Part shown: in pieces, positions 35,324 through 44,026 of the stretch | How positions within the stretch are numbered: position 1 is the first letter of the stretch | Layout: the number at the start of each line of letters is the position of its first letter | NCBI GenBank assembly: GCA_020638335.1 | Contig: JACKIT010000002.1 | Location: 1-64,000, forward strand | DNA: 64,000 nucleotides | Reading direction: 5' to 3' | DNA from: Rhodospirillales bacterium | GTDB lineage: Bacteria; Pseudomonadota; Alphaproteobacteria; Micavibrionales; Micavibrionaceae | Made by a program: the position numbers and the translations under genes | Notes under the pieces: model-generated | Seen by the model: the letters and a program-made list of their open reading frames with translations, nothing else | What the model was told of the DNA's origin: nothing | Databases searched by the model: none

Positions 35324-35936
35324 AAACAAAGAACAAAGCCCGCAAAATTTTGAAGAACTCTCTCCGGAAATTGCAGGCGCGCCCGGCATCCTCGCCGACC
35401 ACCAGATTCGCGACCTCGCGCGCTCCCAGGGCATGATTGAACCTTTCGAAGAAAAACAAAAGCGCGAAGGCAATATTTCCTACGGACTGTCATCATACGG
35501 TTATGACGCGCGTTGTGCGCCGGATTTCAAGATTTTCACCAATGTCGATAACGCCATCGTCGATCCCAAGGACTTTTCCGCGCAGAGTTTTGTTGACAGA
35601 AAGACCGATGTTTGCATAATCCCTCCGAACAGCTTCGTGCTGACCCATACGGTCGAATACTTCCGCATCCCCAAAGATGTGCTGGTGATCTGCCTCGGGA
35701 AAAGCACTTATGCGCGTTGTGGCCTGATTGTGAATGTCACACCGCTGGAGCCGGGCTGGGAGGGCCACGTGACGCTGGAGATTTCCAACACCACTCCGCT
35801 TCCCGCCAAAGTCTATGCCAATGAAGGTATAGCGCAGTTTTTATTTTTTAAAGGAAGTGCAGCCTGTGAAACCAGCTACGCAGACAGATCCGGCAAATAT
35901 ATGGGACAGCGAGGCGTTACGCTCCCGCGGTTGTAA
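35310..35936 (+). CDS. dcd: dCTP deaminase
   Basis: Converts dCTP to dUTP and so supplies dTTP synthesis. 208 residues with an N-terminal extension of about 25 compared with the usual ~185. Motifs: 'SSYGYDARC', '[15 protein letters not shown]' and '[19 protein letters not shown]', which includes the catalytic Glu and the trimer-interface active site, and 'GIAQFLFF'. Ribosome site AAAGGA 8 bp before the ATG, inside the preceding small gene. Followed by a palindromic repeat and the DUF559::MurA fusion gene. Confidence 0.94.
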   Translation: MDALKNKEQSPQNFEELSPEIAGAPGILADHQIRDLARSQGMIEPFEEKQKREGNISYGLSSYGYDARCAPDFKIFTNVDNAIVDPKDFSAQSFVDRKTDVCIIPPNSFVLTHTVEYFRIPKDVLVICLGKSTYARCGLIVNVTPLEPGWEGHVTLEISNTTPLPAKVYANEGIAQFLFFKGSAACETSYADRSGKYMGQRGVTLPRL

Positions 35937-35952
35937 ATCCCCTCTCCCTCAA

Positions 35953-36008
35953 TCCCTCTCCCTGAAGGGAGAGAGAAGCTGGAGCGAAGCGACAGCAGGA
36001 AGAGGGTG
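35953..36008 (+). repeat. Palindromic repeat left of the DUF559 segment
   Basis: TCCCTCTCCCTGAAGGGAGAGAGAAG followed by a GC-rich tail ending GAAGAGGGTGATGC. A related module in the same orientation (36392-36443) lies right of the DUF559 coding part, so the DUF559 segment is bracketed by direct copies of this repeat. Confidence 0.7.
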
Positions 36009-37718
36009 ATGCTCATCTCAAGGAAAACGAGCTATGCGCGAAAACTGCGAAACGACCCGACCGAAGCTGAAAAGAGGTTATGGTCGCATTTAAAATCCGA
36101 TCAACTGGGTGTTAGATTTCGCAGGCAATTTTCGATTGGCCCTTATATTGCCGACTTTGCTTGTCCGGTTCAAAATCTGATCGTGGAACTCGATGGCGGG
36201 CAGCACGGGACGCAACAAAATTATGATAAAAAACGCACTGACTTTTTCGAAACCAAAGGGTATAAGGTTTTACGATTTTGGAACAGTGATGTTTCAGAGA
36301 ATATCGAAGGTGTAGTAAAAACGATCATGACAGCGCTTGAAAATCACCCTCTTTCTGCGAAGACTAAGGCGCAATCGCCTAAGTCTTCGTATCCCTCTCC
36401 CTTAAGGGAGAGGGAAGACGCGCAGCGTCAGGGAGAGGGTATTGCGCCTTCCTCCCTCGACAAAATCAAGGTCATCGGCGGGCAGACGCTGCACGGTGAA
36501 ATCCCGATCAGTGGGGCGAAGAACTGTGCGCTGAAACTGATGTGCGCCGCTCTGCTCACCGACCAATCCGTCTATTTCGAAAATTCTCCCAACAGCTTGC
36601 GCGATATGAACTCGCAAACAGAATTGCTCGAATATCTCGGCTGTGCGGTTAAACGTGAAGGTGCGCTGATGGCCATCAATGCCGGGCCGGTACATACGCA
36701 AACCGCGCCGTATGATATTGTTCGTAAAATGCGCGGCTCCATCCTTGTGCTCGGCCCCCTGCTCGCTCGCTTCGGCGAAGCCAAGGTTTCCCTGCCTGGC
36801 GGCTGCGCGATTGGCACGCGGCCTGTCGATATGCATATCAAAGCCTTGGAAGAACTCGGCGCACAAATCACCCTTGAAGAAGGCTATATCCATGCGCAGG
36901 CTCCGGCTGGCGGCTTGCAAGGTGCGAAAATCCTTTTCCCCAAAGTCTCCGTCGGCGCCACCGAAAATCTGCTCATGGCCGCCACATTGGCCAGCGGTGA
37001 AACAGTATTAGCCAACGCTGCGCGCGAACCCGAGATTACCAATCTGGGCGAATGTCTTATCAAAATGGGCGCGAAAATCACCGGGCTCGGCACCGAGCGC
37101 ATCACCATCGAAGGCGTGGATTCTCTAGGCGGAGCGCATCATTCCATCGTGCCTGACCGCATTGAAACCGGCACTTACATGGTCGCCGCCGCCATGACAG
37201 GCGGATCGCTGCGGTTGAAAAATGCCCGCCTTGAACATTTAAGCGCCGCTGCCGGGCACCTGTCCCAAACCGGGGTTGAGATTGATCAGGATGGCAGTGA
37301 CATCATTGTCAGCCGCGATCCGAATATTCCGCTCAAGGCCATCGACATCATGACCGAACCGCATCCGGGCTTCCCCACTGACTTGCAAGCCCAGTTTATG
37401 GCCATGCTGACCATCGCCGAAGGCGCGGGGCTGGTCACCGAAACCATTTTCGAAAACCGTTTTATGCACGTGCCGGAACTGAGTCGCATGGGTGCCAACA
37501 TCACGGTGCAGGGCCATTCGGCCATCGTGCGCGGCGTGCCTAAATTGACCGGTGCGGAAGTCATGGCCACTGACCTGCGGGCCTCTGTGGCCCTCGTGCT
37601 GGCCGGTCTTGTTGCCGAAGGGGAAACAACGATTAACCGCATCTACCACCTCGAGCGCGGCTATGAGGATATTGTCGGCAAATTGTCCGCCTGCGGTGCA
37701 AACATCAAACGCGCCTAA
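36009..37718 (+). CDS. murA: DUF559 (Vsr-like nuclease fold) fused in frame to MurA
   Basis: Residues 1-~115 are a complete DUF559 domain ('[20 protein letters not shown]', '[17 protein letters not shown]', '[10 protein letters not shown]', 'VLRFWNSDV'), related to very-short-patch-repair endonucleases. A ~35-residue linker encoded by a palindromic repeat follows, then a full MurA (UDP-N-acetylglucosamine 1-carboxyvinyltransferase, first step of peptidoglycan synthesis) from '[19 protein letters not shown]'. The active-site Cys is kept in '[13 protein letters not shown]'. No ATG, GTG or TTG lies in the linker close to the MurA part (only an ATT), so the two are probably translated as one ~569-residue protein. 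ATG 36009 (or GTG 36006) is the start. Confidence 0.88.
   Translation: MLISRKTSYARKLRNDPTEAEKRLWSHLKSDQLGVRFRRQFSIGPYIADFACPVQNLIVELDGGQHGTQQNYDKKRTDFFETKGYKVLRFWNSDVSENIEGVVKTIMTALENHPLSAKTKAQSPKSSYPSPLREREDAQRQGEGIAPSSLDKIKVIGGQTLHGEIPISGAKNCALKLMCAALLTDQSVYFENSPNSLRDMNSQTELLEYLGCAVKREGALMAINAGPVHTQTAPYDIVRKMRGSILVLGPLLARFGEAKVSLPGGCAIGTRPVDMHIKALEELGAQITLEEGYIHAQAPAGGLQGAKILFPKVSVGATENLLMAATLASGETVLANAAREPEITNLGECLIKMGAKITGLGTERITIEGVDSLGGAHHSIVPDRIETGTYMVAAAMTGGSLRLKNARLEHLSAAAGHLSQTGVEIDQDGSDIIVSRDPNIPLKAIDIMTEPHPGFPTDLQAQFMAMLTIAEGAGLVTETIFENRFMHVPELSRMGANITVQGHSAIVRGVPKLTGAEVMATDLRASVALVLAGLVAEGETTINRIYHLERGYEDIVGKLSACGANIKRA
36392..36443 (+). repeat. Palindromic repeat forming the linker of the DUF559::MurA gene
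   Basis: TCCCTCTCCCTTAAGGGAGAGGGAAG plus GCGCAGCGTCAGGGAGAGGGT. It is translated in frame without a stop and joins the two domains. It is a direct, diverged copy of 35953-36008. Confidence 0.75.
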
Positions 37719-37745
37719 ACCACAAAAATCATCGAGAAAATAAAT

Positions 37746-37772
37746 ATGACAAAAGGTTGACATTTTTGTCAT
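37746..37772 (+). promoter_or_regulatory. Candidate -35 box within an inverted repeat
   Basis: ATGACAAAA and TTTTGTCAT form inverted arms around GGTTGACAT, which contains a consensus -35 TTGACA (37757-37762). A -10 is not clear (TAACGA 18 bp later is weak). It could be an operator-promoter for the gene at 37821. Confidence 0.45.
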
Positions 37773-37820
37773 TGTTATGGTAACGAATGAGCGTTCAGTA
37801 AAAAGTTAAGGTAAGAGATT

Positions 37821-38891
37821 ATGGATACAGACACACGCTCCGAAACAAGGCAACCATTTTGCATTGAAGATAGTTCTTCCGCTATCAAAAATGGAGTGAC
37901 AGTCTTTCGTTCTCTTAAATCTCTTTTTACCGAAGGAAGCAGTGTCACAGATCCCCGGATACTCGAAATTGAACAGCATCTAGACACTACGCTGGAGGCT
38001 ATAAACGCCATGCTGTCCGATGAAACACCGGAAAATGCAGATGCGGCAAAAAAATCTTTGAAAGATTTCAAAAGCCTGACAAAGAGTTCAGGCATAGGCG
38101 TACATTATACTCGCCGTGTACAACAGATTGTAAACGCGCTTGAACAGCACCCGGATGTCGCCCGCGCAATAGAAGGAATTACGGCACAACAACAGCCGAT
38201 CGAAGTTGCTTTGGAAGATGAGCAACCCTCGGTGACGTCCTGCAATGAAGAAGAAAGAGAGAAGGTTTTTTCAAGAATACAAGATATTTTTACCCGCACT
38301 TTCTCTAGCTTCATCGTCATGTTCAACAGTAGAACACCGGATAGCGTTCGAAAATTTAAAGAAACCCTCAAAGATGCTACGAGCGAATTTGAAGCTCTGG
38401 AAGAAACGACTTCGAAAAATACTCTTAAAGACCCTCAGTTAGCTCTTTTGGTTAAAAGAACGAAATGGCTACTTACTGAATTCATGGAAAGTGATGAGGT
38501 CAACCATTTTTGTAATAAAATTATTGATAAAGAAGGAAAGGCGGCTGCACAACGAACGTTAAAAATCAATCCGAAAAAAATATTTGGAAAGAATGTGCGC
38601 GACCACCAATATCCCGCCATTATCATTGATACCTTTAACAGAGGCAATGCAGAGAGAGCATATTTCATGGTCGATTCGCTCATTGAACTCGACGAGGCTA
38701 CGAGAACCCAGCATTCCGATGTGATCGTAAAAACATTGCGCACAGAAAAAGAGCAATCATCCTCTCAAGGATGGGCGCATAGATTTGCAAAAATTGTCAA
38801 CGGTGCCCTCCATACACGCGATGATCGCCACCGGAAAATATGCCAACACATCGAAAACAATAAAGATACAACAAACGAACTCGTTGTATAA
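37821..38891 (+). CDS. Helical protein of unknown function, two similar halves
   Basis: 356 residues, no signal peptide or membrane helix, mostly helical and charged. Two parts look like diverged repeats: '[11 protein letters not shown]...[20 protein letters not shown]' (~30-90) and '[15 protein letters not shown]...[20 protein letters not shown]' (~150-215). Ribosome site AAGGTAAGAG before the ATG and a candidate promoter-operator upstream point to an independent transcription unit. It sits between murA and hisG, where alphaproteobacteria often have only small conserved genes, so it may be an insertion. The TTGACA and the AT-richer composition set it apart. No family recognised. Confidence 0.6.
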   Translation: MDTDTRSETRQPFCIEDSSSAIKNGVTVFRSLKSLFTEGSSVTDPRILEIEQHLDTTLEAINAMLSDETPENADAAKKSLKDFKSLTKSSGIGVHYTRRVQQIVNALEQHPDVARAIEGITAQQQPIEVALEDEQPSVTSCNEEEREKVFSRIQDIFTRTFSSFIVMFNSRTPDSVRKFKETLKDATSEFEALEETTSKNTLKDPQLALLVKRTKWLLTEFMESDEVNHFCNKIIDKEGKAAAQRTLKINPKKIFGKNVRDHQYPAIIIDTFNRGNAERAYFMVDSLIELDEATRTQHSDVIVKTLRTEKEQSSSQGWAHRFAKIVNGALHTRDDRHRKICQHIENNKDTTNELVV

Positions 38892-38964
38892 AAAGCCCTG
38901 CGCTGCCAGACATTCAATCATCTTAAGAAAAAATCTTGCCGCGGCGCATCATTCACGCTATCCA

Positions 38965-39630
38965 ATGGCCATGACTACTGATAGGAAACTCATTCTCGCT
39001 GTGCCCAAGGGCCGCATCCTCGAAGAGCTTATGCCTTTGCTCAGCGCCTGCGACATTGTTCCTGAGGATGATTTTATGAGCGACTCCAGCAGAAAGCTTC
39101 GCTTTTCTACTAATCACGCGGACCTCGACATTATCCGCGTACGTGCCTTCGACGTCGCCACTTTCGTTGCCTATGGTGGCGCCCAAATCGGCGTTGTCGG
39201 TTCTGATGCAATTGAGGAATTCAGCTATGACGAACTTTATGCCCCCGTTGATTTGGGTATTGGTAAGTGTCGTCTGTCCGTAGCCATGCCCGATGTCGAT
39301 GCGAAGAAACAGAATACCGTGCATGAAAGCCATATCCGCATCGCTACCAAATACCCCAGCCTCACCGCCCGTCACTACGCACGTAGCGGTATTCAGGCCG
39401 AATGCATCAAACTCAACGGCGCGATGGAAATTGCCCCGGCGCTGGGCCTGTGCAACCGCATCGTCGATCTGGTCTCTACCGGCTCAACACTCAAAGCCAA
39501 TGGCCTCACCGAAACCGAAACAATCCTGGAAATATCATCGAAACTTGTTGTAAACCGCAGCGCCGTAAAAACGGATGCCGAACGTATCGGTCGCTGGGTC
39601 AGCGCTTTCCATTCCGCCGTACAAAAATGA
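38965..39630 (+). CDS. hisG: ATP phosphoribosyltransferase, short form
   Basis: Catalyses the first step of histidine synthesis, ATP plus PRPP to phosphoribosyl-ATP. About 221 residues, the short HisG form that needs HisZ for activity and control. HisZ is not in the window. Motifs '[16 protein letters not shown]', '[12 protein letters not shown]' and the PRPP-binding '[16 protein letters not shown]'. I use ATG 38965. ATG 38971 is equally possible, and neither has a clear ribosome site. The stop overlaps the next ATG (ATGA). Confidence 0.93.
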   Translation: MAMTTDRKLILAVPKGRILEELMPLLSACDIVPEDDFMSDSSRKLRFSTNHADLDIIRVRAFDVATFVAYGGAQIGVVGSDAIEEFSYDELYAPVDLGIGKCRLSVAMPDVDAKKQNTVHESHIRIATKYPSLTARHYARSGIQAECIKLNGAMEIAPALGLCNRIVDLVSTGSTLKANGLTETETILEISSKLVVNRSAVKTDAERIGRWVSAFHSAVQK

Positions 39631-40121
39631 CCAAGCCCTTAAAGACAGCGATCAAATCCATCCGCATCGAAAATATCACAGCCACGCCAGAAGGCACGCT
39701 CATCGCCCGCGACCGCGATATTGCCCTGCGTGATCTTGAAGCCGCCAGCCACTTTATCCCCTTCAAAGATGCTGCCGGTCCCTATGATGTTTGCCTGACG
39801 CTCGAAGAAAACCGCCTCGTTTTTCGCATACAAAATGCGCAAGGGGATAAATTGCCAATGCTGGTCCTGTCCCTTAAGCCCTATCGCCGCCTGATTAAGG
39901 ATTATTTCCTGATTGTTCGCAGCTATGATGAGGCTGTTCAAGACGGCAAGCCATCACGCATTGAGGCCATCGATATGGGCCGCCGCGGCCTGCATAATGA
40001 AGGTGCCGGCCTGTTAATCGAGCGCCTCGAAGATAAAATAGAAATGGACGAAGATACCGCTCGGCGCCTCTTCACCCTCATCTGCGTTCTGCATAGCGCT
40101 CATGCGCCGGCACTGTGGTAA
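39627..40121 (+). CDS. UPF0262 family protein
   Basis: 164 residues starting at the ATG that overlaps the hisG stop. Conserved alphaproteobacterial family UPF0262, recognised by '[12 protein letters not shown]'-type start (here '[19 protein letters not shown]') and '[16 protein letters not shown]', with '[11 protein letters not shown]' further on. The biochemical role is unknown. Its normal neighbours hisD/hisG and infA are present here, which supports the call. Confidence 0.88.
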   Translation: MTKPLKTAIKSIRIENITATPEGTLIARDRDIALRDLEAASHFIPFKDAAGPYDVCLTLEENRLVFRIQNAQGDKLPMLVLSLKPYRRLIKDYFLIVRSYDEAVQDGKPSRIEAIDMGRRGLHNEGAGLLIERLEDKIEMDEDTARRLFTLICVLHSAHAPALW

Positions 40122-40250
40122 CGCCATGTGGAGAAAAGCCGTTGCATTCTTGCCCGCAGCGGGTGTATACCCATATTCTCTAAAGAAACAACAACATAAA
40201 ATTTTAAGATGCGTGATAATGCAGCTTAAAAAACAAAGACACAGGACAAG

Positions 40251-40469
40251 ATGGCTAAAGAAGATTTAATGGAATTTAAAGGGGTCGTATCCGAGATTCT
40301 GCCTAACGCAATGTTCCGCGTCACGCTGGAAAACGACCATGTCATTCTGGCCCACACCGCTGGTAAAATGCGTAAAAACCGCATCCGTGTGTTGCAAGGC
40401 GATGTTGTCATCGTCGAAATGACCCCATACGACCTTACCAAAGGCCGCATTATTTACCGTGAAAAATAA
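40251..40469 (+). CDS. infA: Translation initiation factor IF-1
   Basis: 72 residues, the full S1-like OB fold: '[20 protein letters not shown]', '[20 protein letters not shown]', '[13 protein letters not shown]', '[12 protein letters not shown]'. IF-1 binds the ribosomal A site during initiation. Its end overlaps the maf start by 11 bp, so maf is probably translationally coupled. Confidence 0.97.
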   Translation: MAKEDLMEFKGVVSEILPNAMFRVTLENDHVILAHTAGKMRKNRIRVLQGDVVIVEMTPYDLTKGRIIYREK

Positions 40470-41040
40470 ACTCATCCTTGCCTCGGCGTCACCACGGCGG
40501 CTAGATCTCCTTAAACAAATCGGCATCACCCCCGATAAAATCCTTCCGGCCGATATTGACGAAACACCGCTTAAAGGCGAACTACCCCATGATCTGGCCC
40601 AGCGCCTTGCTTGCGAAAAAGCCGCTGTCATCGCCAAAAAGAATCCCGATAACTTTATTCTCGCTGCTGACACAGTCGTTGGTGCAGGCCGCAAAATCCT
40701 TGATAAAGCTGAAGACGAATCCTACGCCCGTCATTGCCTGGAAAGCCTCTCAGGCCGCCGCCATCACGTCTACGGAGGCATAGCCCTTATCACGCCTGCA
40801 GGAAAAACTGTCCATCGCCTCATCGATACTTTGGTCCAATTCAAACGCCTCACCCCTTCAGAAATTGACCAATATCTCCACCTTGGACAGTGGCGTGGCA
40901 AGGCGGGCGGCTATGCTATTCAAGGCCACGCCGAAAGCTATATAAAATTCATCCGCGGTTCATATTCAAACGTGGTCGGCTTATCGCTTTATGATACAAT
41001 GAGAATGTTAGAAGGCGCTGGCTTTAAAACTGACGCCTAA
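40459..41040 (+). CDS. maf: Maf-family nucleotide pyrophosphatase
   Basis: 193 residues starting at GTG 40459 inside the end of infA. Motifs '[20 protein letters not shown]', '[10 protein letters not shown]', 'LAADTVV' and '[13 protein letters not shown]' are those of Maf proteins, which hydrolyse dTTP/UTP or modified nucleotides and influence septum formation. Which subclass (MafA or MafB) is not certain. The infA-maf-RNase order is typical of the class. Confidence 0.93.
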   Translation: MKNKLILASASPRRLDLLKQIGITPDKILPADIDETPLKGELPHDLAQRLACEKAAVIAKKNPDNFILAADTVVGAGRKILDKAEDESYARHCLESLSGRRHHVYGGIALITPAGKTVHRLIDTLVQFKRLTPSEIDQYLHLGQWRGKAGGYAIQGHAESYIKFIRGSYSNVVGLSLYDTMRMLEGAGFKTDA

Positions 41041-41061
41041 GAGCAACAGTGAGGAAACACG

Positions 41062-42291
41062 GTGGATATACTCATAGAGGAGTTGGAAGGCAGTCTCTGG
41101 GCAGCAGCCCTTAAAAAGGGACGCCTCGAAGGTCTCGAAGTCGACTCGCCGTACGAAGAAATCCGCTGGGGCTCTATCTACTGGGCAAAAGTTAAAACCA
41201 TCGATAAAGCGCTCGATGCTGTCTTTGTTGATCTTGACGGCGATAATACCGGAATTTTATACAATGCGGATGTACGTTGGCGCGACGATGATGGCAAAGT
41301 GCATAAAGGTGGCGACGAAAGTATATCCAAACGCTTTCAACCCGGCGATATGGTTGCGCTGCAGGCTAAAACCGCTTACTTATCAAACGATCAGGACGAT
41401 TTTACCCCCTCCGAAAACAAAATTCCGCAAATGAGTATGGACATCACTCTGCCGGGCCGCTACCTGATCTATTGCGCCAATATGGACTGCAACCGCATTT
41501 CCCAACGCATCCGCGATAAAAAACTGCGTAAACAGCTCCATAAAATGATGGATAATATGGTCGACATTCAGGGTTGCATTCTACGCCTTGCCGCAGCTCA
41601 CACCCAAAGCGATGTTCTGATCCGTGAGGGAAAAATTCTTAAAAGCGCTTGGGAAGAAATCCAGAAATATTTTGAAGGCCCAGAGCCGGGCTTAATTGCT
41701 CTTGGCCCCGATGCCATCCAGCGCACCTTAAGTGATCAGGCTAGCCAAGCCATTGATCGCATTGAAATTGTCACAATGGAGCATTTTAAACATATCGAGG
41801 AATGGTGCTCAATCTTCGCCCCTGATCTGGTTACAAAAATCGCTCCCGTCGAGCTTAATAATGCCTCCGAGGATCTCGCCCTGTTTCACTATCGCGATAT
41901 TATTGGACAGATTGAAGATTTATTTCATCCCTATGCCCTGTTGCCCTGTGGAGGTAATATCATTATTCAGGGCACCGCTGCGCTCACTGCCATTGATGTC
42001 AATAAAGGCGGCAGTCGCGATTCCCATCTGGGCGTCAATATTGAAGCAGCCCGCGAAGCTGCGCGCCAGATCCGCCTGCGCAATTGCGGCGGTATCATCG
42101 TAATTGACTTCCTCAAATCACAGGATCGCAAAGATCAAGGCAAACTCATCGCCGCGCTCGAAGAAGCCATTGACGAGGACCCTTGCACCGTGCAAATCCA
42201 CGGCATCACCGCACTGGGCCTCATCGAAGTCACCCGTAAACGCCGGACGCCGCCTCTGGCCGACCGTTTTCAAGGTATGCTGATTGAATAA
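41062..42291 (+). CDS. Ribonuclease E/G family protein, short form
   Basis: 409 residues starting at GTG 41062 (GAGGAAACACG upstream). An N-terminal S1 domain (~35-130) is followed by the RNase H-like and DNase I-like catalytic parts: 'LTAIDVNKGG' and 'IIVIDFLKSQDRKDQGKL' hold the two metal-binding Asp of RNase E/G. The Zn-link CPxCxGxG is absent and the protein ends at 'LADRFQGML', so tetramer assembly would differ from E. coli RNase E. Short forms like this are usual beside maf in alphaproteobacteria. A palindromic element begins 3 bp after the stop. Confidence 0.88.
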   Translation: MDILIEELEGSLWAAALKKGRLEGLEVDSPYEEIRWGSIYWAKVKTIDKALDAVFVDLDGDNTGILYNADVRWRDDDGKVHKGGDESISKRFQPGDMVALQAKTAYLSNDQDDFTPSENKIPQMSMDITLPGRYLIYCANMDCNRISQRIRDKKLRKQLHKMMDNMVDIQGCILRLAAAHTQSDVLIREGKILKSAWEEIQKYFEGPEPGLIALGPDAIQRTLSDQASQAIDRIEIVTMEHFKHIEEWCSIFAPDLVTKIAPVELNNASEDLALFHYRDIIGQIEDLFHPYALLPCGGNIIIQGTAALTAIDVNKGGSRDSHLGVNIEAAREAARQIRLRNCGGIIVIDFLKSQDRKDQGKLIAALEEAIDEDPCTVQIHGITALGLIEVTRKRRTPPLADRFQGMLIE

Positions 42292-42294
42292 TTA

Positions 42295-42440
42295 TAGTCA
42301 TTCAACTTAAGAATTATACAGGTCTGCAAATGAAGCTGTTTTTGAAAAAATCTCCTCAAAGTACCTGTATGTACGTTGTCGTCGATTTTTTCAAAAGCCA
42401 GCCATTTTCGACTCTGTATAATTCTTAATTCAAACGACTA
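42295..42440. repeat. 146-bp imperfect palindromic element after RNase E/G
   Basis: 27-bp outer arms (42295-42321 and 42414-42440, complementary with a few mismatches) flank inner arms TTTTTGAAAAAATC and GATTTTTTCAAAA. Common to the element at 1991-2138: CTGCAAATG just inside the left arm, CATTTT before the right arm, CTCA near the centre followed by a TAY...GTAYG palindrome, and almost equal length. Both follow directly on a stop codon. Confidence 0.75.
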
Positions 42441-42477
42441 TATCAGTGAATCTCCACGGGCTAAGGTCAGTGGAGGT

Positions 42478-43368
42478 TTATTTAGTGCTGGCGCCCATGC
42501 GTGGAACGTAAATGGGTTCCGGCTTTTCGATCGGAATGAATTCCGGTTCGGGCGGGATGTAACATTCAGGAATATCGTTTTTCAAAAGCTCCGGCCATTT
42601 ATTGACCCAGCCTTTTTCATGTGCGGCTTCCTGAATGAGGGTGTAATCGACGCATGGCGTATCGCCCAGAGCCTGAAGGTAGTTTTCCAGTTCAGCCGGC
42701 GGGGCGAGTTCATCCTGACCGCCAATGAAGTGATGTTGGGGGATATTTTTAAGAGAGTCCATGGTACCGGAAAGGGCGGTCAGGTCGAAACGTCCGGCGA
42801 CAGTGCGCAGAGATTTTATATCTTTGCGCTGGCCAGCGAGCAGGGCGGCCAGTGTGGCGCCGGAGTTATAGCCGATGATGTTAAAGTCGGTGATGCCATA
42901 ACGGGCTTTGATGTTGTCGAGTACGCCATGATAGGCGCTGAGCGTTTCGATGTTGAACTGGGCGTCGCCCCAGTAGCTTTCGTCACATTCGTTTTGCGGA
43001 TCGCGTAGGCCGGAATATTGGCATGGGCGGGCGAGGTAGGCGACGTTGTCGGCTTTATCCATTGAGGCGAGGTGCAGGGCAACCGGGTTGCGCGGCGTGG
43101 GGTTGAAGAGTGCGCCTTTGATTATCGTTTCGTCGGCTTCGCCCGCGCCTTCAATGTAAATGTTTGCAGTTTCTCCACGTTCATGCATGCGTTCAAAGGC
43201 GGTGACGATGAATGGGCCTGATTCAACAGGACGTTTCATCATCCATGCCGGACTGGCCAGGCGCGCGGCGACCTGTTCGCGGAAAGGCTCGTGCGGACCG
43301 CAGGCATTTAGTGATAATGCGCTTATTCCGGTTAAGGCCAAGGCTGAGATTTTAAGAAAACTGTTCAT
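42478..43368 (-). CDS. Predicted lipoprotein with alpha/beta-hydrolase features
   Basis: The start at ATG 43368 gives a signal peptide with lipobox LNAC, lipidated Cys near residue 23. The body has 'NIIGYNSGATLAALLAG', a GxSxG nucleophile elbow (GYNSG), a candidate acid in 'FIGGQDELAPP' and a candidate His in 'EAAHEKGW', in the correct order for a serine hydrolase. 296 residues. Substrate unknown, but membrane-anchored esterase or peptidase activity is possible. It is followed on the same strand by no other gene, and lies downstream of another lipoprotein gene. Confidence 0.7.
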   Translation of the reverse strand: MNSFLKISALALTGISALSLNACGPHEPFREQVAARLASPAWMMKRPVESGPFIVTAFERMHERGETANIYIEGAGEADETIIKGALFNPTPRNPVALHLASMDKADNVAYLARPCQYSGLRDPQNECDESYWGDAQFNIETLSAYHGVLDNIKARYGITDFNIIGYNSGATLAALLAGQRKDIKSLRTVAGRFDLTALSGTMDSLKNIPQHHFIGGQDELAPPAELENYLQALGDTPCVDYTLIQEAAHEKGWVNKWPELLKNDIPECYIPPEPEFIPIEKPEPIYVPRMGASTK

Positions 43369-43408
43369 GAGATACCCCGTATTTTTAAACACTCTAGCAT
43401 AGTCGATT

Positions 43409-44026
43409 TTAAGAATCACTGTCTGCGTTTGGTTTCCAACCCTCTTTCCACTTTTTTAGTGAAATAATTTCTGCAGGGGCGCCATTATCGTGGAACCAGG
43501 AATCAACGGCGAAGAATTCGCTGGTGTCTAATTGGGTGATAACAGCGGTTTGGTGCGGCCAGCGTCCGGCATGAATGATGGGGACGCGCATTGTCGGGCC
43601 TTCAACGCGGTGGAAACGCAGTAGGCCTTTTTGCTGGAGCAGCGAGAGGTAAATGGTGGTGTTGGTGCTTTCATCGACGCAATCGAGCTGTTTATCGCCG
43701 ACCTTCGTAAAAGTACCGTGAATGTCAACATTGGTACCGGTTTGGGCGCCAACACGTTGTTCGAACAATCCTATGGCGGTTTTGATCGCTTCGCGTTCGG
43801 CTGCGGGCGTTGCAGGGGGCGGGATGAATACGGCTTCAATTACGCTCCAGTCGTTTTGGGTGAACCTGACGGGCGTGATGTGTTTGCAGCCATAACCGTG
43901 GCAGTGCTGGAAGCGTTCGGGCAGTTGGGATTCGAGGCCCTTGCCGCTTAAATAATGCTGGTAGGTTGTTTCGTTTGAGGCGCAGGCGCTTAACAAGAGC
44001 AAGCTTAAAGCTAAGAAACGTTTCAT
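43409..44026 (-). CDS. Predicted lipoprotein of unknown function
   Basis: 205 residues with lipobox LSAC (Cys at residue 15) after a short signal. Residues ~40-190 form a beta-rich domain with two Cys in 'HCHGYGCKH'. Similar conserved lipoproteins occur in alphaproteobacteria, function not known to me. The ATG overlaps the stop of xthA (ATGG/TGA region), and the pair is probably cotranscribed with the hydrolase lipoprotein gene. Outer-membrane location is inferred. Confidence 0.7.
   Translation of the reverse strand: MKRFLALSLLLLSACASNETTYQHYLSGKGLESQLPERFQHCHGYGCKHITPVRFTQNDWSVIEAVFIPPPATPAAEREAIKTAIGLFEQRVGAQTGTNVDIHGTFTKVGDKQLDCVDESTNTTIYLSLLQQKGLLRFHRVEGPTMRVPIIHAGRWPHQTAVITQLDTSEFFAVDSWFHDNGAPAEIISLKKWKEGWKPNADSDS

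Noticed and set aside
40122..40250. 47-codon frame beginning ATGTGGAGAAAAGCC before infA
   Set aside because: It overlaps the infA start, has no ribosome site and no recognisable protein pattern. The gap is better read as the infA leader.
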